Shown here piece after piece: positions 57,311 to 64,000 of a DNA stretch of 64,000 nt. The first letter of the stretch is position 1. Each line of letters opens with the position of its first letter. Origin of the DNA: Mesorhizobium sp. M4B.F.Ca.ET.058.02.1.1 (lineage in GTDB: Bacteria; Pseudomonadota; Alphaproteobacteria; Rhizobiales; Rhizobiaceae); assembly GCF_003952505.1 (NCBI RefSeq), contig NZ_CP034450.1:4278001-4342000 (forward strand), given 5' to 3'. The notes below the pieces were generated by a model that had not been told where the DNA came from, made no database searches, and saw only the letters and a program-made list of their open reading frames with translations. The position numbers were made by a program, and so were the translations under genes.

Positions 57311-58231
57311 ATGGCCCGCCTGCTGCCCGGAACGCGTGCCCTGAGGACGTTCGAAGCGGCGGCCAGGCACCTCAATTTCACCCGCGCGGCCGACGAGCTC
57401 GGCCTGACGCCGGCGGCGGTCAGCCACCAGATCAAGGAAATCGAGGACCAGCTCGACCTTGCGCTGTTCATCCGCACCAGCCGCACCATCCGGCTGACGG
57501 AGGCCGGAAACGTCCTATTCGAGGCGTCGATCGACGCGCTCGACCTGCTCAACCGGGCGGTGTCGCGGGCCCGCAAGATGACGCGCGGCACGGCGCTGCT
57601 GAAGGTGACGCTCGACGCCCAGTTCGCGACGAAGTGGCTGATGCGCCGCGTGGACGATTTCCGTCAGCGGAAGCCGGGCATCGAGCTGCGTTTCGACATC
57701 ACCTATGATGTCAGGGACTTCGAGCGCGACGATGTCGATATCGGCATTCGCTTCGGCGCCGGCAAATATCCCGGTCTTGCCGCGCATCGCCTGTTCGACA
57801 ACATCATCATCCCGGTGTGCAGCCCGGCACTGCTGGCGTCCGGCCCACCGCTCAACGAGCCGCGCGACCTCTTTCGCCACACGCTCGCGCATATCGACTG
57901 GTCGCGCCAGGGCGTGACGTGGCCGAACTGGAGCATGTGGATGCATGCGGCCGGCGTCGACGATTTCGACGACAGCCGCACGCTTGTATTCGGGTCCTCG
58001 ACCGATGCCACGCAGGCGGCGCTCGACGGCAACGCGGTGGCGCTGGCCGACTTCGCCATGGTTGCCAATGACCTTTCGCAAGGGCGTCTGGTGCGACCCT
58101 TCGAGCTCGGCATCAAGGTGGCGCCGGAGTTCGCCTATTTCCTGGTTTATCCGGAGGCCGTGAAGGACGACGCGCGCGTCGCCGCCTTTCGCGAATGGCT
58201 TATCGAGGAAGCGGCGAAGACGCCGACCTGA
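57311..58231 (+). CDS. LysR-family transcriptional regulator (GcvA-like)
   Basis: A 306-residue regulator. The N-terminal winged helix is RALRTFEAAARHLNFTRAAD, ELGLTPAAVSHQIKEIEDQL. The effector domain (about 90-300) has KVTLDAQFATKWLMRRVDDF and RFDITYDVRDFERDDVDIGI with the GcvA-type RFGAGKYPGL segment. GGAG lies 5 bases before ATG 57311. Its target may be the divergent DUF1127 gene (130 bases away) or a distant gene. The inducer is unknown. Confidence 0.93.
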   Translation: MARLLPGTRALRTFEAAARHLNFTRAADELGLTPAAVSHQIKEIEDQLDLALFIRTSRTIRLTEAGNVLFEASIDALDLLNRAVSRARKMTRGTALLKVTLDAQFATKWLMRRVDDFRQRKPGIELRFDITYDVRDFERDDVDIGIRFGAGKYPGLAAHRLFDNIIIPVCSPALLASGPPLNEPRDLFRHTLAHIDWSRQGVTWPNWSMWMHAAGVDDFDDSRTLVFGSSTDATQAALDGNAVALADFAMVANDLSQGRLVRPFELGIKVAPEFAYFLVYPEAVKDDARVAAFREWLIEEAAKTPT

Positions 58232-58235
58232 GAAA

Positions 58236-58368
58236 GCGAGTTGATATTCAGGTGATGCCGGCCTGCAAATGGCGGGTTCCTGCGCTTCCGGTGCTCACGT
58301 ACTTCAAATTCGCTCCGGTTCTCTGAACCCGCCACTTTTGGCTCGTCCTGACCTGAATCTCAACTCGC
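58236..58368. repeat. Inverted-end element around GATATTCAGGT (copy A)
   Basis: The left end (58236-58253) and right end (58351-58368) are reverse complements over 18 bases with one mismatch (TATTCAGGT versus GATTCAGGT core). The whole element can form one long imperfect hairpin. It starts 5 bases after the LysR stop. Copy B at 62.5 kb has the same interior but different, still self-complementary, outer ends. Confidence 0.85.
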
Positions 58369-58369
58369 C

Positions 58370-58786
58370 CTAGCCGGCCGGCGCGCCGAACCAGCCAATC
58401 ACTGCGCCGATGAGGAGCAGCACGCCCAGCCAATGGCCGGCATCGATCAGCGTCAGGTCCCAGCCAAAGCCTTCATAGCGGTGGTTGACGGACAGCGTGG
58501 TGGCGACGAAGCCTAGCCAGAGCACGAAGCCGAAGATCAGCCCGGCGACAAGGCTGGGCTCGCCGCCGGTCATCGCGCCGACGACCAGGCTCAGCACGAT
58601 TGCCATGACCAGCTCGGCGACGAAGGAGATGATGAACGACAGCGGCGACCGTTTCATCGTCGCCGGATCGAGCTTAGCCGCCTTGAGCCACGGCTTGCTG
58701 AGCGTCGTGTACCAGGCGGCGCCGAACAGCCACGCCACCACGGCGGCAACGACCACCGCCAGCCAGTTCACCGCAGAGAAATCCAT
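58370..58786 (-). CDS. DUF1761-type membrane protein
   Basis: A 138-residue protein with about four transmembrane helices (MDFSAVNWLAVVVAAVVAWL, SFIISFVAELVMAIVLSLVV, GLIFGFVLWLGFVATTLSVN, IDAGHWLGVLLLIGAVIGWF) and the WLFGAAWYTTLSKPW pattern of DUF1761. Function unknown. GGGAGGGGG lies 5 bases before ATG 58786. Its stop lies one base inside the edge of repeat copy A. Confidence 0.85.
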   Translation of the reverse strand: MDFSAVNWLAVVVAAVVAWLFGAAWYTTLSKPWLKAAKLDPATMKRSPLSFIISFVAELVMAIVLSLVVGAMTGGEPSLVAGLIFGFVLWLGFVATTLSVNHRYEGFGWDLTLIDAGHWLGVLLLIGAVIGWFGAPAG

Positions 58787-58867
58787 TCGACCCCCTCCCG
58801 ATGCATGTCGTTCTAACATGCACCCTCTTTGAAATCGCGGCGATGGAACGCCTGTTCGGCGCTGCCG

Positions 58868-59524
58868 TCAAGCAAGGCGCCAGACGGTGGTGCGCTTGAC
58901 CTCGGCATCCTCCAGCACGCGCGTCACGGGCACCTGGTAGACGGCGAGCGATTGCAGCCCCTTCTTCGGCATGTAGGCGCGGCCGGGATCGCCGACGAGG
59001 ATGTCGGCGCCGCGCGCCGTCAGCGCCTGGAACCAGGGCAGCAGCCTGTCGGCGAAGGCCTTGTCGTAGAAGACGTCGCCGGCCAGCACGACATCCCAGC
59101 CCATGTCGGCGCCGACGCAGTCCTGGCCGAGGAATTCCGCCTCGGCCCGGTTGGCCTCGAGGTTGAGGGCGATCGCCGTCTCGCAGAACGGATCGATGTC
59201 GGCGGCGGTCACTGCTGCGGCGCCGGCCTTCGCGGCGGCGATGGCGACCAGGCCGGAGCCGGAGGCGAAGTCGAGCACCCGCTTGCCGCGAACGGTTTCG
59301 GGATGGTCGAGCACGTAGCGGGCAAGGCCCTGGCCGCCGGCCCAGGCGAACGCCCAGAACGGCGGCGGCAGGCCGATCGCAGCCAGTTCCTCTTCCGTGC
59401 GCAGCCAAAGGTCATGCGCCTCGTCGGCGAGATGCAGGAACACCTCCGGCACATGCGGCGGCGCCATCAGCGCCGTGTTGTCGAGAATGAACTTTTTCGC
59501 GCTTTTCGGCGTCAGCCTGGTCAC
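58868..59524 (-). CDS. Class I SAM methyltransferase, ETF-beta lysine methyltransferase-like
   Basis: A 218-residue methyltransferase. Motif I is VLDFASGSGLVAIAAAKAGA, followed by AADIDPFCETAIALNLEANR, and the family-16-type DVVLAGDVFYDKAFADRLLP. FWAFAWAGGQGLARYVLDHP near residue 70 is typical of the ETFB-KMT and nicotinamide-type branch. The GTG at 59524 was chosen because it forms GTGA with the EVE stop; the 59566 ATG would sit inside that gene. The Agrobacterium relative methylates electron-transfer flavoprotein beta (family knowledge); activity here is not proven. Confidence 0.8.
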   Translation of the reverse strand: MTRLTPKSAKKFILDNTALMAPPHVPEVFLHLADEAHDLWLRTEEELAAIGLPPPFWAFAWAGGQGLARYVLDHPETVRGKRVLDFASGSGLVAIAAAKAGAAAVTAADIDPFCETAIALNLEANRAEAEFLGQDCVGADMGWDVVLAGDVFYDKAFADRLLPWFQALTARGADILVGDPGRAYMPKKGLQSLAVYQVPVTRVLEDAEVKRTTVWRLA

Positions 59525-59946
59525 GGCGCTGGCGAGAGATCGGCCATGCGGCAGACCTCTTTCCATTCGGCCGGCGTCACCGGCTGCACGGAAAGCCGCC
59601 CGAGCCGCACGAGCGCCATGTCGGCGAGCTTGGGGTTGGCCTTGACCTGCTCAAGCGTCACCGGGGTCGGCACATCCTTGAAGGCGCGGATGTCGACGCA
59701 TTCCCAGCGCGGGTCGTCGCTGGTGGTGTCGGGATGGGCGAGCGCGCAGACCTCGGCGATGCCGACGATGTTGAGCCCTTCATTGGAGTGGTAGAAGAAG
59801 CCGAGATCGCCGATCTTCATCGCCTTCATGTTGTTGCGCGCCGCATAGTTGCGCACGCCATCCCATTGCGTGCCGGCCTTGCCCTTGGCCTTCAGCGCCT
59901 CGAAGGAGAAGACCGAGGGTTCGGATTTGAACAGCCAGTAGTTCAT
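59521..59946 (-). CDS. EVE-domain protein
   Basis: A 141-residue protein consisting of a single EVE domain (PUA-like): MNYWLFKSEPSVFSFEALKA, WDGVRNYAARNNMKAMKIGD, LGFFYHSNEGLNIVGIAEVC and WECVDIRAFKDVPTPVTLEQ. EVE proteins bind modified DNA or RNA bases; here it belongs to the conserved housekeeping cluster with gpsA-tsaD rather than to a defence island. The last four bases overlap the methyltransferase start. Confidence 0.93.
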   Translation of the reverse strand: MNYWLFKSEPSVFSFEALKAKGKAGTQWDGVRNYAARNNMKAMKIGDLGFFYHSNEGLNIVGIAEVCALAHPDTTSDDPRWECVDIRAFKDVPTPVTLEQVKANPKLADMALVRLGRLSVQPVTPAEWKEVCRMADLSPAP

Positions 59947-59987
59947 CTCAGTTGTCCCCTTGCCATTGTCGGTTGGCTACAATGAAG

Positions 59988-60045
59988 CGTTCGCGCTCCC
60001 ACTACCCTTACCCTTTCCCCGTTCTCGCGGGGAGAGGGGCGCGCC
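59988..60045. repeat. Short CCCCG hairpin between EVE and YciI genes
   Basis: CCCTTTCCCCGTTCTCGCGG then GGAGAGGGG forms a CTTTCCCCG/CGGGGAGAG hairpin at about 60011-60039, flanked by CGTTCGCGC/GCGAACG-like ends. It resembles half of a facing-arm element. Confidence 0.55.
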
Positions 60046-60055
60046 AAGCGAACGA

Positions 60056-60352
60056 TCAAGCACCGGCGGGCTTCTGGAAGACCCAGTTCCACGGGCGGAT
60101 TTCGACGCTTTCGAACAGGCCGACCTTGGCATAGGGATCGCTGGCCGCCAGGGCTTGCGCCGCCGTCATATCCGCTGCCTCGATCATGACCAGACTGCCG
60201 TCGGGCTTGCCGTCAGCGTCGAGGAAGGGCCCGGCAAAGGCAAGTTTTCCTTCGCTGATCAGGCCTTCCAGGAACGCCGCATGCGCCGGCCGCGTGTCGA
60301 CCCGCAACTGCAGGCTGCCAGGCTTGTCCTTGCAAATCAACGCAAACAGCAT
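60056..60352 (-). CDS. YciI family protein
   Basis: A 98-residue ferredoxin-fold protein: MLFALICKDKPGSLQLRVDT, RPAHAAFLEGL with the conserved histidine, FAGPFLDADGKPDGSLVMIE and DPYAKVGLFESVEIRPWNWV. YciI-type proteins bind small molecules and may have phosphodiesterase or dehydratase-like activity; the role is unproven. It lies 19 bases after gpsA in the tsaD-gpsA-yciI-EVE cluster, conserved in rhizobia. Confidence 0.9.
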   Translation of the reverse strand: MLFALICKDKPGSLQLRVDTRPAHAAFLEGLISEGKLAFAGPFLDADGKPDGSLVMIEAADMTAAQALAASDPYAKVGLFESVEIRPWNWVFQKPAGA

Positions 60353-60371
60353 GGTCTAAAACTCCGATGGT

Positions 60372-61391
60372 TCAGATGTCGGTTTCGGTCTTGAGCGGCC
60401 GCGTCATCAGCGCCGTCACGGCCTGGCCGATGGTCACGGTGCCGTCGAGAATCGCGGCGACGGCGGTGATGATCGGCGCGTCGATGCCGCGCTCTGCGGC
60501 GAGGCGGGCGGCGATCGCCGCCGTCGGCACGCCTTCGGCGAGCGGCAGGCCGGCAAGCGGCTTGCCCTGCCCGAGCGCCAGCCCATAGGCGAAATTGCGC
60601 GACTGCGCCGACGAGCAGGTGAGCAGGAGGTCGCCGAGACCGGAAAGCCCCATCAGCGTCTCTGGCCGGGCGCCGAAGGCGGCGCCGATGCGGCGCAATT
60701 CGACGAAGCCGCGCGTCACCATGGCGGCTTGCGCGCTGGCGCCGAGCCTCGCGCCGGTGACGGCGCCGGCGGCAATGGCGAAGACGTTCTTCAGCGCGCC
60801 GCCGATCTCGACGCCGACAAGGTCGTCACTTGAATAGCAGCGCAGGTTCTCGGCCGAGAAGCGGGCGGCAAGGTCGGCGGCAAGGTCGGCGTCGCGGGCG
60901 GCGACCACCACGGCCGTCGGCAGGCCGCGGGCGACATCGGTGGCGAAGCTCGGGCCGGACAGGGCGGCAACCGGATTGTTCGGCAAGGCCTGCTCGACGA
61001 TCGCCGACAGCAGCGCGCCGGTGTCGCGCTCGATGCCCTTGGCGCAAAGAACCAGCGGGATGCCCGACGGCACATGCTCCCTGGCGCCAGCCAGCATAGC
61101 GCGCAGCGCCTGCGCCGGCGCCACCGCCAGCACGCAGTCGGCGCCGTCGAGCGCAGCCTCGATATCGGTTGTCGCCACGATGCCGGGCTGCAGAGCGATG
61201 CCCGGCAGATAGCGCGGGTTCTCGCCGCGATCGATCGCGGCGACGGTTTCCGGGTCGCGCGCATAGAGGCGGACGAAATGACCGGCGCGCAGCATGGCCA
61301 ACGCCAGAGCCGTGCCCCAGGCACCGCCGCCTAGCACGGCGACGCGCCAGCCGCTCGGTGCCTCGTGGCCGCTGGTGACCACCTCGGTCAT
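60372..61391 (-). CDS. gpsA: Glycerol-3-phosphate dehydrogenase (NAD(P)+)
   Basis: A 339-residue enzyme that makes sn-glycerol 3-phosphate from dihydroxyacetone phosphate for phospholipid synthesis. It has the NAD-binding [20 protein letters not shown], the active-site lysine region [52 protein letters not shown] (catalytic Lys) and [20 protein letters not shown]. The start overlaps the tsaD stop by 4 bases (ATGA). Confidence 0.97.
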   Translation of the reverse strand: MTEVVTSGHEAPSGWRVAVLGGGAWGTALALAMLRAGHFVRLYARDPETVAAIDRGENPRYLPGIALQPGIVATTDIEAALDGADCVLAVAPAQALRAMLAGAREHVPSGIPLVLCAKGIERDTGALLSAIVEQALPNNPVAALSGPSFATDVARGLPTAVVVAARDADLAADLAARFSAENLRCYSSDDLVGVEIGGALKNVFAIAAGAVTGARLGASAQAAMVTRGFVELRRIGAAFGARPETLMGLSGLGDLLLTCSSAQSRNFAYGLALGQGKPLAGLPLAEGVPTAAIAARLAAERGIDAPIITAVAAILDGTVTIGQAVTALMTRPLKTETDI

Positions 61392-62476
61392 GCCTTGGCT
61401 CCGCGTCGGCCGGAGCCGACCATCGGGGCGGAGACGCTGTCCAGCGGCCAGCGCGAGCGCGGCACGAAATCGGCGGCATTCTCCAGCGCCATCCCGGCGC
61501 GCAGGCGCTCGATACCGGCCCAGGCGATCATCGCCGCATTGTCGGTGCAGAGTTTTTGCGGCGGCGCTATGAAGTCGAAGCCGGCTTCGGCGCAGAGCGT
61601 TTCCAGCGTCGCCTTGATGGTGCGGTTGGCGGCGACCCCGCCGGCGACGACCAGCGCCGGCTTCGCCTTATCAGGGAATTCCTGGCGGAAGCGGGAGAGC
61701 GCGCGCGAAACGCGGTCGCTCAGCGCATCCGCCACCGCCGCCTGGAACGAGGCGCAGATGTCGGCGACATCCCGGTCACTCAAGGGGGCAATGGCGGTCG
61801 CGGCCTGGCGCACGGCAGTCTTCAGGCCGGAGAAGGAGAAATCAGGCTGTGCCGCGCCCTTCATCGGGCGAGGAAAGGCAAAACGGCTCGCATCGCCCGA
61901 CGCCGCCGCCTTCTCGACGTTGGGACCGCCGGGATAGGGCAGGCCGAGCATCTTGGCCGTCTTGTCGAAGGCTTCGCCGAGCGCGTCGTCGATGGTCGTC
62001 GCCCAGCGCTGGTAGTCGCCGACGCCGCGCACGGCGACGATCTGGGTGTGGCCGCCGGACACCAGGAGCAGCAGGTAGGGAAAGTCAAGCCCGTCGGTCA
62101 GCCGCGCCGTCAGCGCATGGCCTTCGAGATGGTTGATGGCGAGCAACGGCTTGTCGGCGGCGGCGGCAATCGCCTTCGCCGTCATCAGCCCGACGATCAG
62201 CCCGCCGACAAGGCCGGGACCCGCGGTCGCGGCGATCGCGTCGACCTCGCCCAGCGCCACGCCCGAATCGGCAAGGGCCGCCTCGACGATGCCGTCGAGC
62301 GCCTCGACATGGGCGCGCGCAGCGATTTCCGGCACGACGCCGCCGAACACGGAATGCTCCTCGATCTGGCTGAGCACGATGTTGGACAGGATTTCGGGCG
62401 CGGCGCGGCCATCCAGCGCCACCACGCTGGCAGCGGTCTCGTCGCAACTCGTCTCAATGCCCAGAACGCGGATCAA
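61388..62476 (-). CDS. tsaD: tRNA N6-adenosine threonylcarbamoyltransferase
   Basis: A 362-residue Kae1/Qri7-family enzyme that, with TsaB and TsaE, adds threonylcarbamoyl to A37 of ANN-decoding tRNAs. It opens [19 protein letters not shown]. The metal-binding histidines are in [15 protein letters not shown], and the ATP-binding part includes [15 protein letters not shown] and [40 protein letters not shown] is the C-terminal signature. It is divergent from hemC with repeat copy B between them. Confidence 0.97.
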   Translation of the reverse strand: MIRVLGIETSCDETAASVVALDGRAAPEILSNIVLSQIEEHSVFGGVVPEIAARAHVEALDGIVEAALADSGVALGEVDAIAATAGPGLVGGLIVGLMTAKAIAAAADKPLLAINHLEGHALTARLTDGLDFPYLLLLVSGGHTQIVAVRGVGDYQRWATTIDDALGEAFDKTAKMLGLPYPGGPNVEKAAASGDASRFAFPRPMKGAAQPDFSFSGLKTAVRQAATAIAPLSDRDVADICASFQAAVADALSDRVSRALSRFRQEFPDKAKPALVVAGGVAANRTIKATLETLCAEAGFDFIAPPQKLCTDNAAMIAWAGIERLRAGMALENAADFVPRSRWPLDSVSAPMVGSGRRGAKA

Positions 62477-62507
62477 TTGGTCGCTGTCCTCGAAGATTGT
62501 GTCGCCG

Positions 62508-62651
62508 GAGGTCTGTCGATATTCAGGTGATGCCGGCCTGCAAATGGCGGGTTCCTGCGCTTCCGGTGCTCACGTACTTCAAGTACGCTCCGCTCCGGTT
62601 CTCGGAACCCACCATTTTCGACCCGGCCTGACCTGAATCTCGGCAGACCTC
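62508..62651. repeat. Inverted-end element around GATATTCAGGT (copy B)
   Basis: The left end (62508-62528, GAGGTCTGTCGATATTCAGG then T) and right end (62631-62651) are reverse complements over 21 bases with two mismatches. The interior matches copy A closely, with CACGTACTTCAAGTACG at its centre. Reading frames over it are repeat-encoded. It fills the tsaD-hemC spacer. Confidence 0.85.
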
Positions 62652-62683
62652 AGCTTGCCGGGGGTTATCACGGACCGCGCGCC

Positions 62684-63610
62684 ATGCAAACAACCTTGAA
62701 AATCGGAACACGCGGCAGCCCGCTGGCGCTTGCCCAGGCGCATGAGACGCGGACGCGGCTGATGGCGGCGCACGGCCTGCCGGAAGAGGCGTTCGAGATC
62801 GCCGTCATCTCGACCAGCGGCGACCGCATCCAAGACCGGCCGCTGTCGGAAGCCGGAGGCAAGGGCCTGTTCACCAAGGAGATCGAGGAGGCGATGCTCG
62901 CGGGCAGGATCGACATCGCCGTGCATTCCTCGAAGGACATGCCGACGGTTTTGCCGGAGGGGCTCGAACTCTGCGCCTTCCTGCCGCGCGAGGACGCGCG
63001 CGACGCCTTCATCGGCAGAGCGGCGAAAACGATCGCCGAATTGCCCCGGGGCGCCAGGGTCGGGTCGTCCTCGCTCCGGCGCCAGGCGCTGATCCGGCGC
63101 ATGCGGCCGGATCTCGAGGTGGTGATGTTCCGCGGCAATGTGCAGACCAGGCTGCGCAAGCTGGACGAGGGCGTCGCCAACGGCACAATCCTCGCCTATG
63201 CCGGGTTGAAACGGCTCGGGCTGGAGCATGTCGTCACCGACCTGATGTCGCTCGAAAAATTTCCGCCGGCGCCAGGGCAAGGCGCGATCTGCATAGAAAG
63301 CCGCATCGGCGATGCCGAGGTCGAGAGGATGCTGGCGGCGATCCATGACGCGCCGACGGGCCAGGCGCTGGCCTGCGAGCGCGCTTTCCTGGCGGCGCTC
63401 GACGGTTCCTGCCGCACGCCGATCGCCGGCCATGCGACGATTTCGGGCGACAAGCTCTCCTTCGCCGGATTGATCATCGCGCCCGACGGCGCGCAGTCGC
63501 ATGAGGTCAGGCTGGATGGGCCGGCGCGGGATGCCGCGCGGATCGGCACGCAAGCCGCCAGGGAGGTGCGGGCCAAGGCCGGCGAATCCTTCTTCGAAGG
63601 CTGGGCCTGA
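62684..63610 (+). CDS. hemC: Hydroxymethylbilane synthase
   Basis: A 308-residue porphobilinogen deaminase that joins four porphobilinogens on a dipyrromethane cofactor. It has [72 protein letters not shown] and the cofactor cysteine (about 243) in [19 protein letters not shown]. hemD begins one base after its stop, the usual order. Confidence 0.97.
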   Translation: MQTTLKIGTRGSPLALAQAHETRTRLMAAHGLPEEAFEIAVISTSGDRIQDRPLSEAGGKGLFTKEIEEAMLAGRIDIAVHSSKDMPTVLPEGLELCAFLPREDARDAFIGRAAKTIAELPRGARVGSSSLRRQALIRRMRPDLEVVMFRGNVQTRLRKLDEGVANGTILAYAGLKRLGLEHVVTDLMSLEKFPPAPGQGAICIESRIGDAEVERMLAAIHDAPTGQALACERAFLAALDGSCRTPIAGHATISGDKLSFAGLIIAPDGAQSHEVRLDGPARDAARIGTQAAREVRAKAGESFFEGWA

Positions 63611-63611
63611 C

Positions 63612-64000
63612 ATGCTCCGCGTTCTGGTGACGCGGCCGGAACCGGGCGCCTCGCGTACCGCGCAACGGCTTGAGGAGATGGGTTTTCAGCCGATCCTGCT
63701 GCCGCTGACCGAAACGGTGGCGCTGCCGGCCAAGGCAACCGAAGCGCGGAAGGATGCTATGGCGGTCGCAGCTACCAGCGCCAACGCTGTGCGCCACGCG
63801 TCGCGGGAGCTCATCGCCGCACTGGCTGCCTTGCCCTGCCATGCAGTTGGCGAAAGGACTGCGGAAGCGGCGCGCAAGGCAGGCTTCGTGTCGGTGAGCG
63901 AAGGCCCCGGCGATGCCGTGGCGCTGGCCGATGCGATCGCCGGCGGCTCTCCGGCAGGGACGATCGTCTATCTCTGCGGCCGCGTGCGCTTTCCTGCCTT
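63612..64000 (+). CDS. hemD: Uroporphyrinogen-III synthase, 3' end outside window
   Basis: The frame starts MLRVLVTRPEPGASRTAQRL, EEMGFQPILLPLTETV and stays open to the window end (129 codons). LVTRPEP with a following arginine, TSANAVRHASRELI and CHAVGERTAEAARKAGF are HemD features. The enzyme cyclises hydroxymethylbilane with D-ring inversion. It starts one base after the hemC stop, so the two are co-transcribed. The C-terminal half is not visible. Confidence 0.93.
   Translation, partial: MLRVLVTRPEPGASRTAQRLEEMGFQPILLPLTETVALPAKATEARKDAMAVAATSANAVRHASRELIAALAALPCHAVGERTAEAARKAGFVSVSEGPGDAVALADAIAGGSPAGTIVYLCGRVRFPA

Noticed and set aside
59521..59946. EVE protein as part of a defence island
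   Set aside because: Its neighbours are gpsA, tsaD and a methyltransferase in a conserved housekeeping order; no restriction or nuclease genes are present.
62523..62711. Minus-strand frame ending in the same peptide as a frame at 58248-58433
   Set aside because: The shared peptide ([15 protein letters not shown]) arises because both frames lie in the two copies of the same non-coding inverted-end element.

Overview
The window looks like chromosome of a Mesorhizobium-type alphaproteobacterium (Hyphomicrobiales, Phyllobacteriaceae). I infer this from the high GC content, the gene orders sucD-sucA-sucB-...-lpdA, sdhCDAB, xerC/rimM-trmD/rplS and hemC/tsaD-gpsA, two TTAA-N7-TTAA (CtrA-type) boxes, a -24/-12 promoter before glnK-amtB, and intergenic palindromic repeats of the kind scattered through Mesorhizobium genomes. 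No tRNA, rRNA, CRISPR array, prophage or intact insertion sequence was recognised.

Layout. 1-9.5 kb: the end of a toxin-antitoxin pair, then the 2-oxoglutarate dehydrogenase/succinyl-CoA ligase genes (sucD, sucA, sucB, lpdA), with three extra genes packed between sucB and lpdA. 9.5-16.5 kb: envelope proteins, xerC, rimM-trmD, a TauE-type permease, rplS, and the peroxide-responsive ohr-ohrR pair with a clear operator. 16.7-24.7 kb: an amino-acid ABC importer without its ATPase gene, a methyltransferase, leuC, two tandem membrane diguanylate cyclases and two small exported proteins. 25-31 kb: sdhC-sdhD-sdhA-[DUF3052]-sdhB, yceH, osmC and a YciI protein.

31.2-42.7 kb is the main accessory block: nine minus-strand genes for uptake and breakdown of an unidentified sugar or polyol. 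They encode a binding protein, ATPase, permease, SorC-type regulator, aldo-keto reductase, GlpD-like dehydrogenase, DhnA-type aldolase, FGGY kinase and GMC oxidoreductase. The genes touch or overlap. They appear to be read from one promoter with a perfect TTGACA, bracketed by two matching operator pairs, the probable targets of the operon's own SorC-type regulator. A pathway of import, phosphorylation, FAD-dependent oxidation and aldol cleavage is inferred; the substrate is not known.

42.9-64 kb: an unknown membrane-anchored protein, a UbiH/COQ6-type hydroxylase, tesB, glnK-amtB, a candidate small RNA, ftsK behind a CtrA-type box, lolA, xthA, a frameshifted glycosyltransferase, a CenR/OtpR-like response regulator with a cyclic-nucleotide-binding protein and a divergent L,D-transpeptidase, a LysR regulator, and the conserved tsaD-gpsA-yciI-EVE-methyltransferase cluster divergent from hemC-hemD. 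hemD runs off the window end.

Repeats are a strong theme. One family has facing arms rich in CTCCCC/GGGGAG (four loci). Another is a ~135-145-bp element with inverted ends around GATATTCAGGT (two full copies, one possible fragment). Several shorter rhizobial hairpins also occur. Most lie just after genes or between convergent genes.
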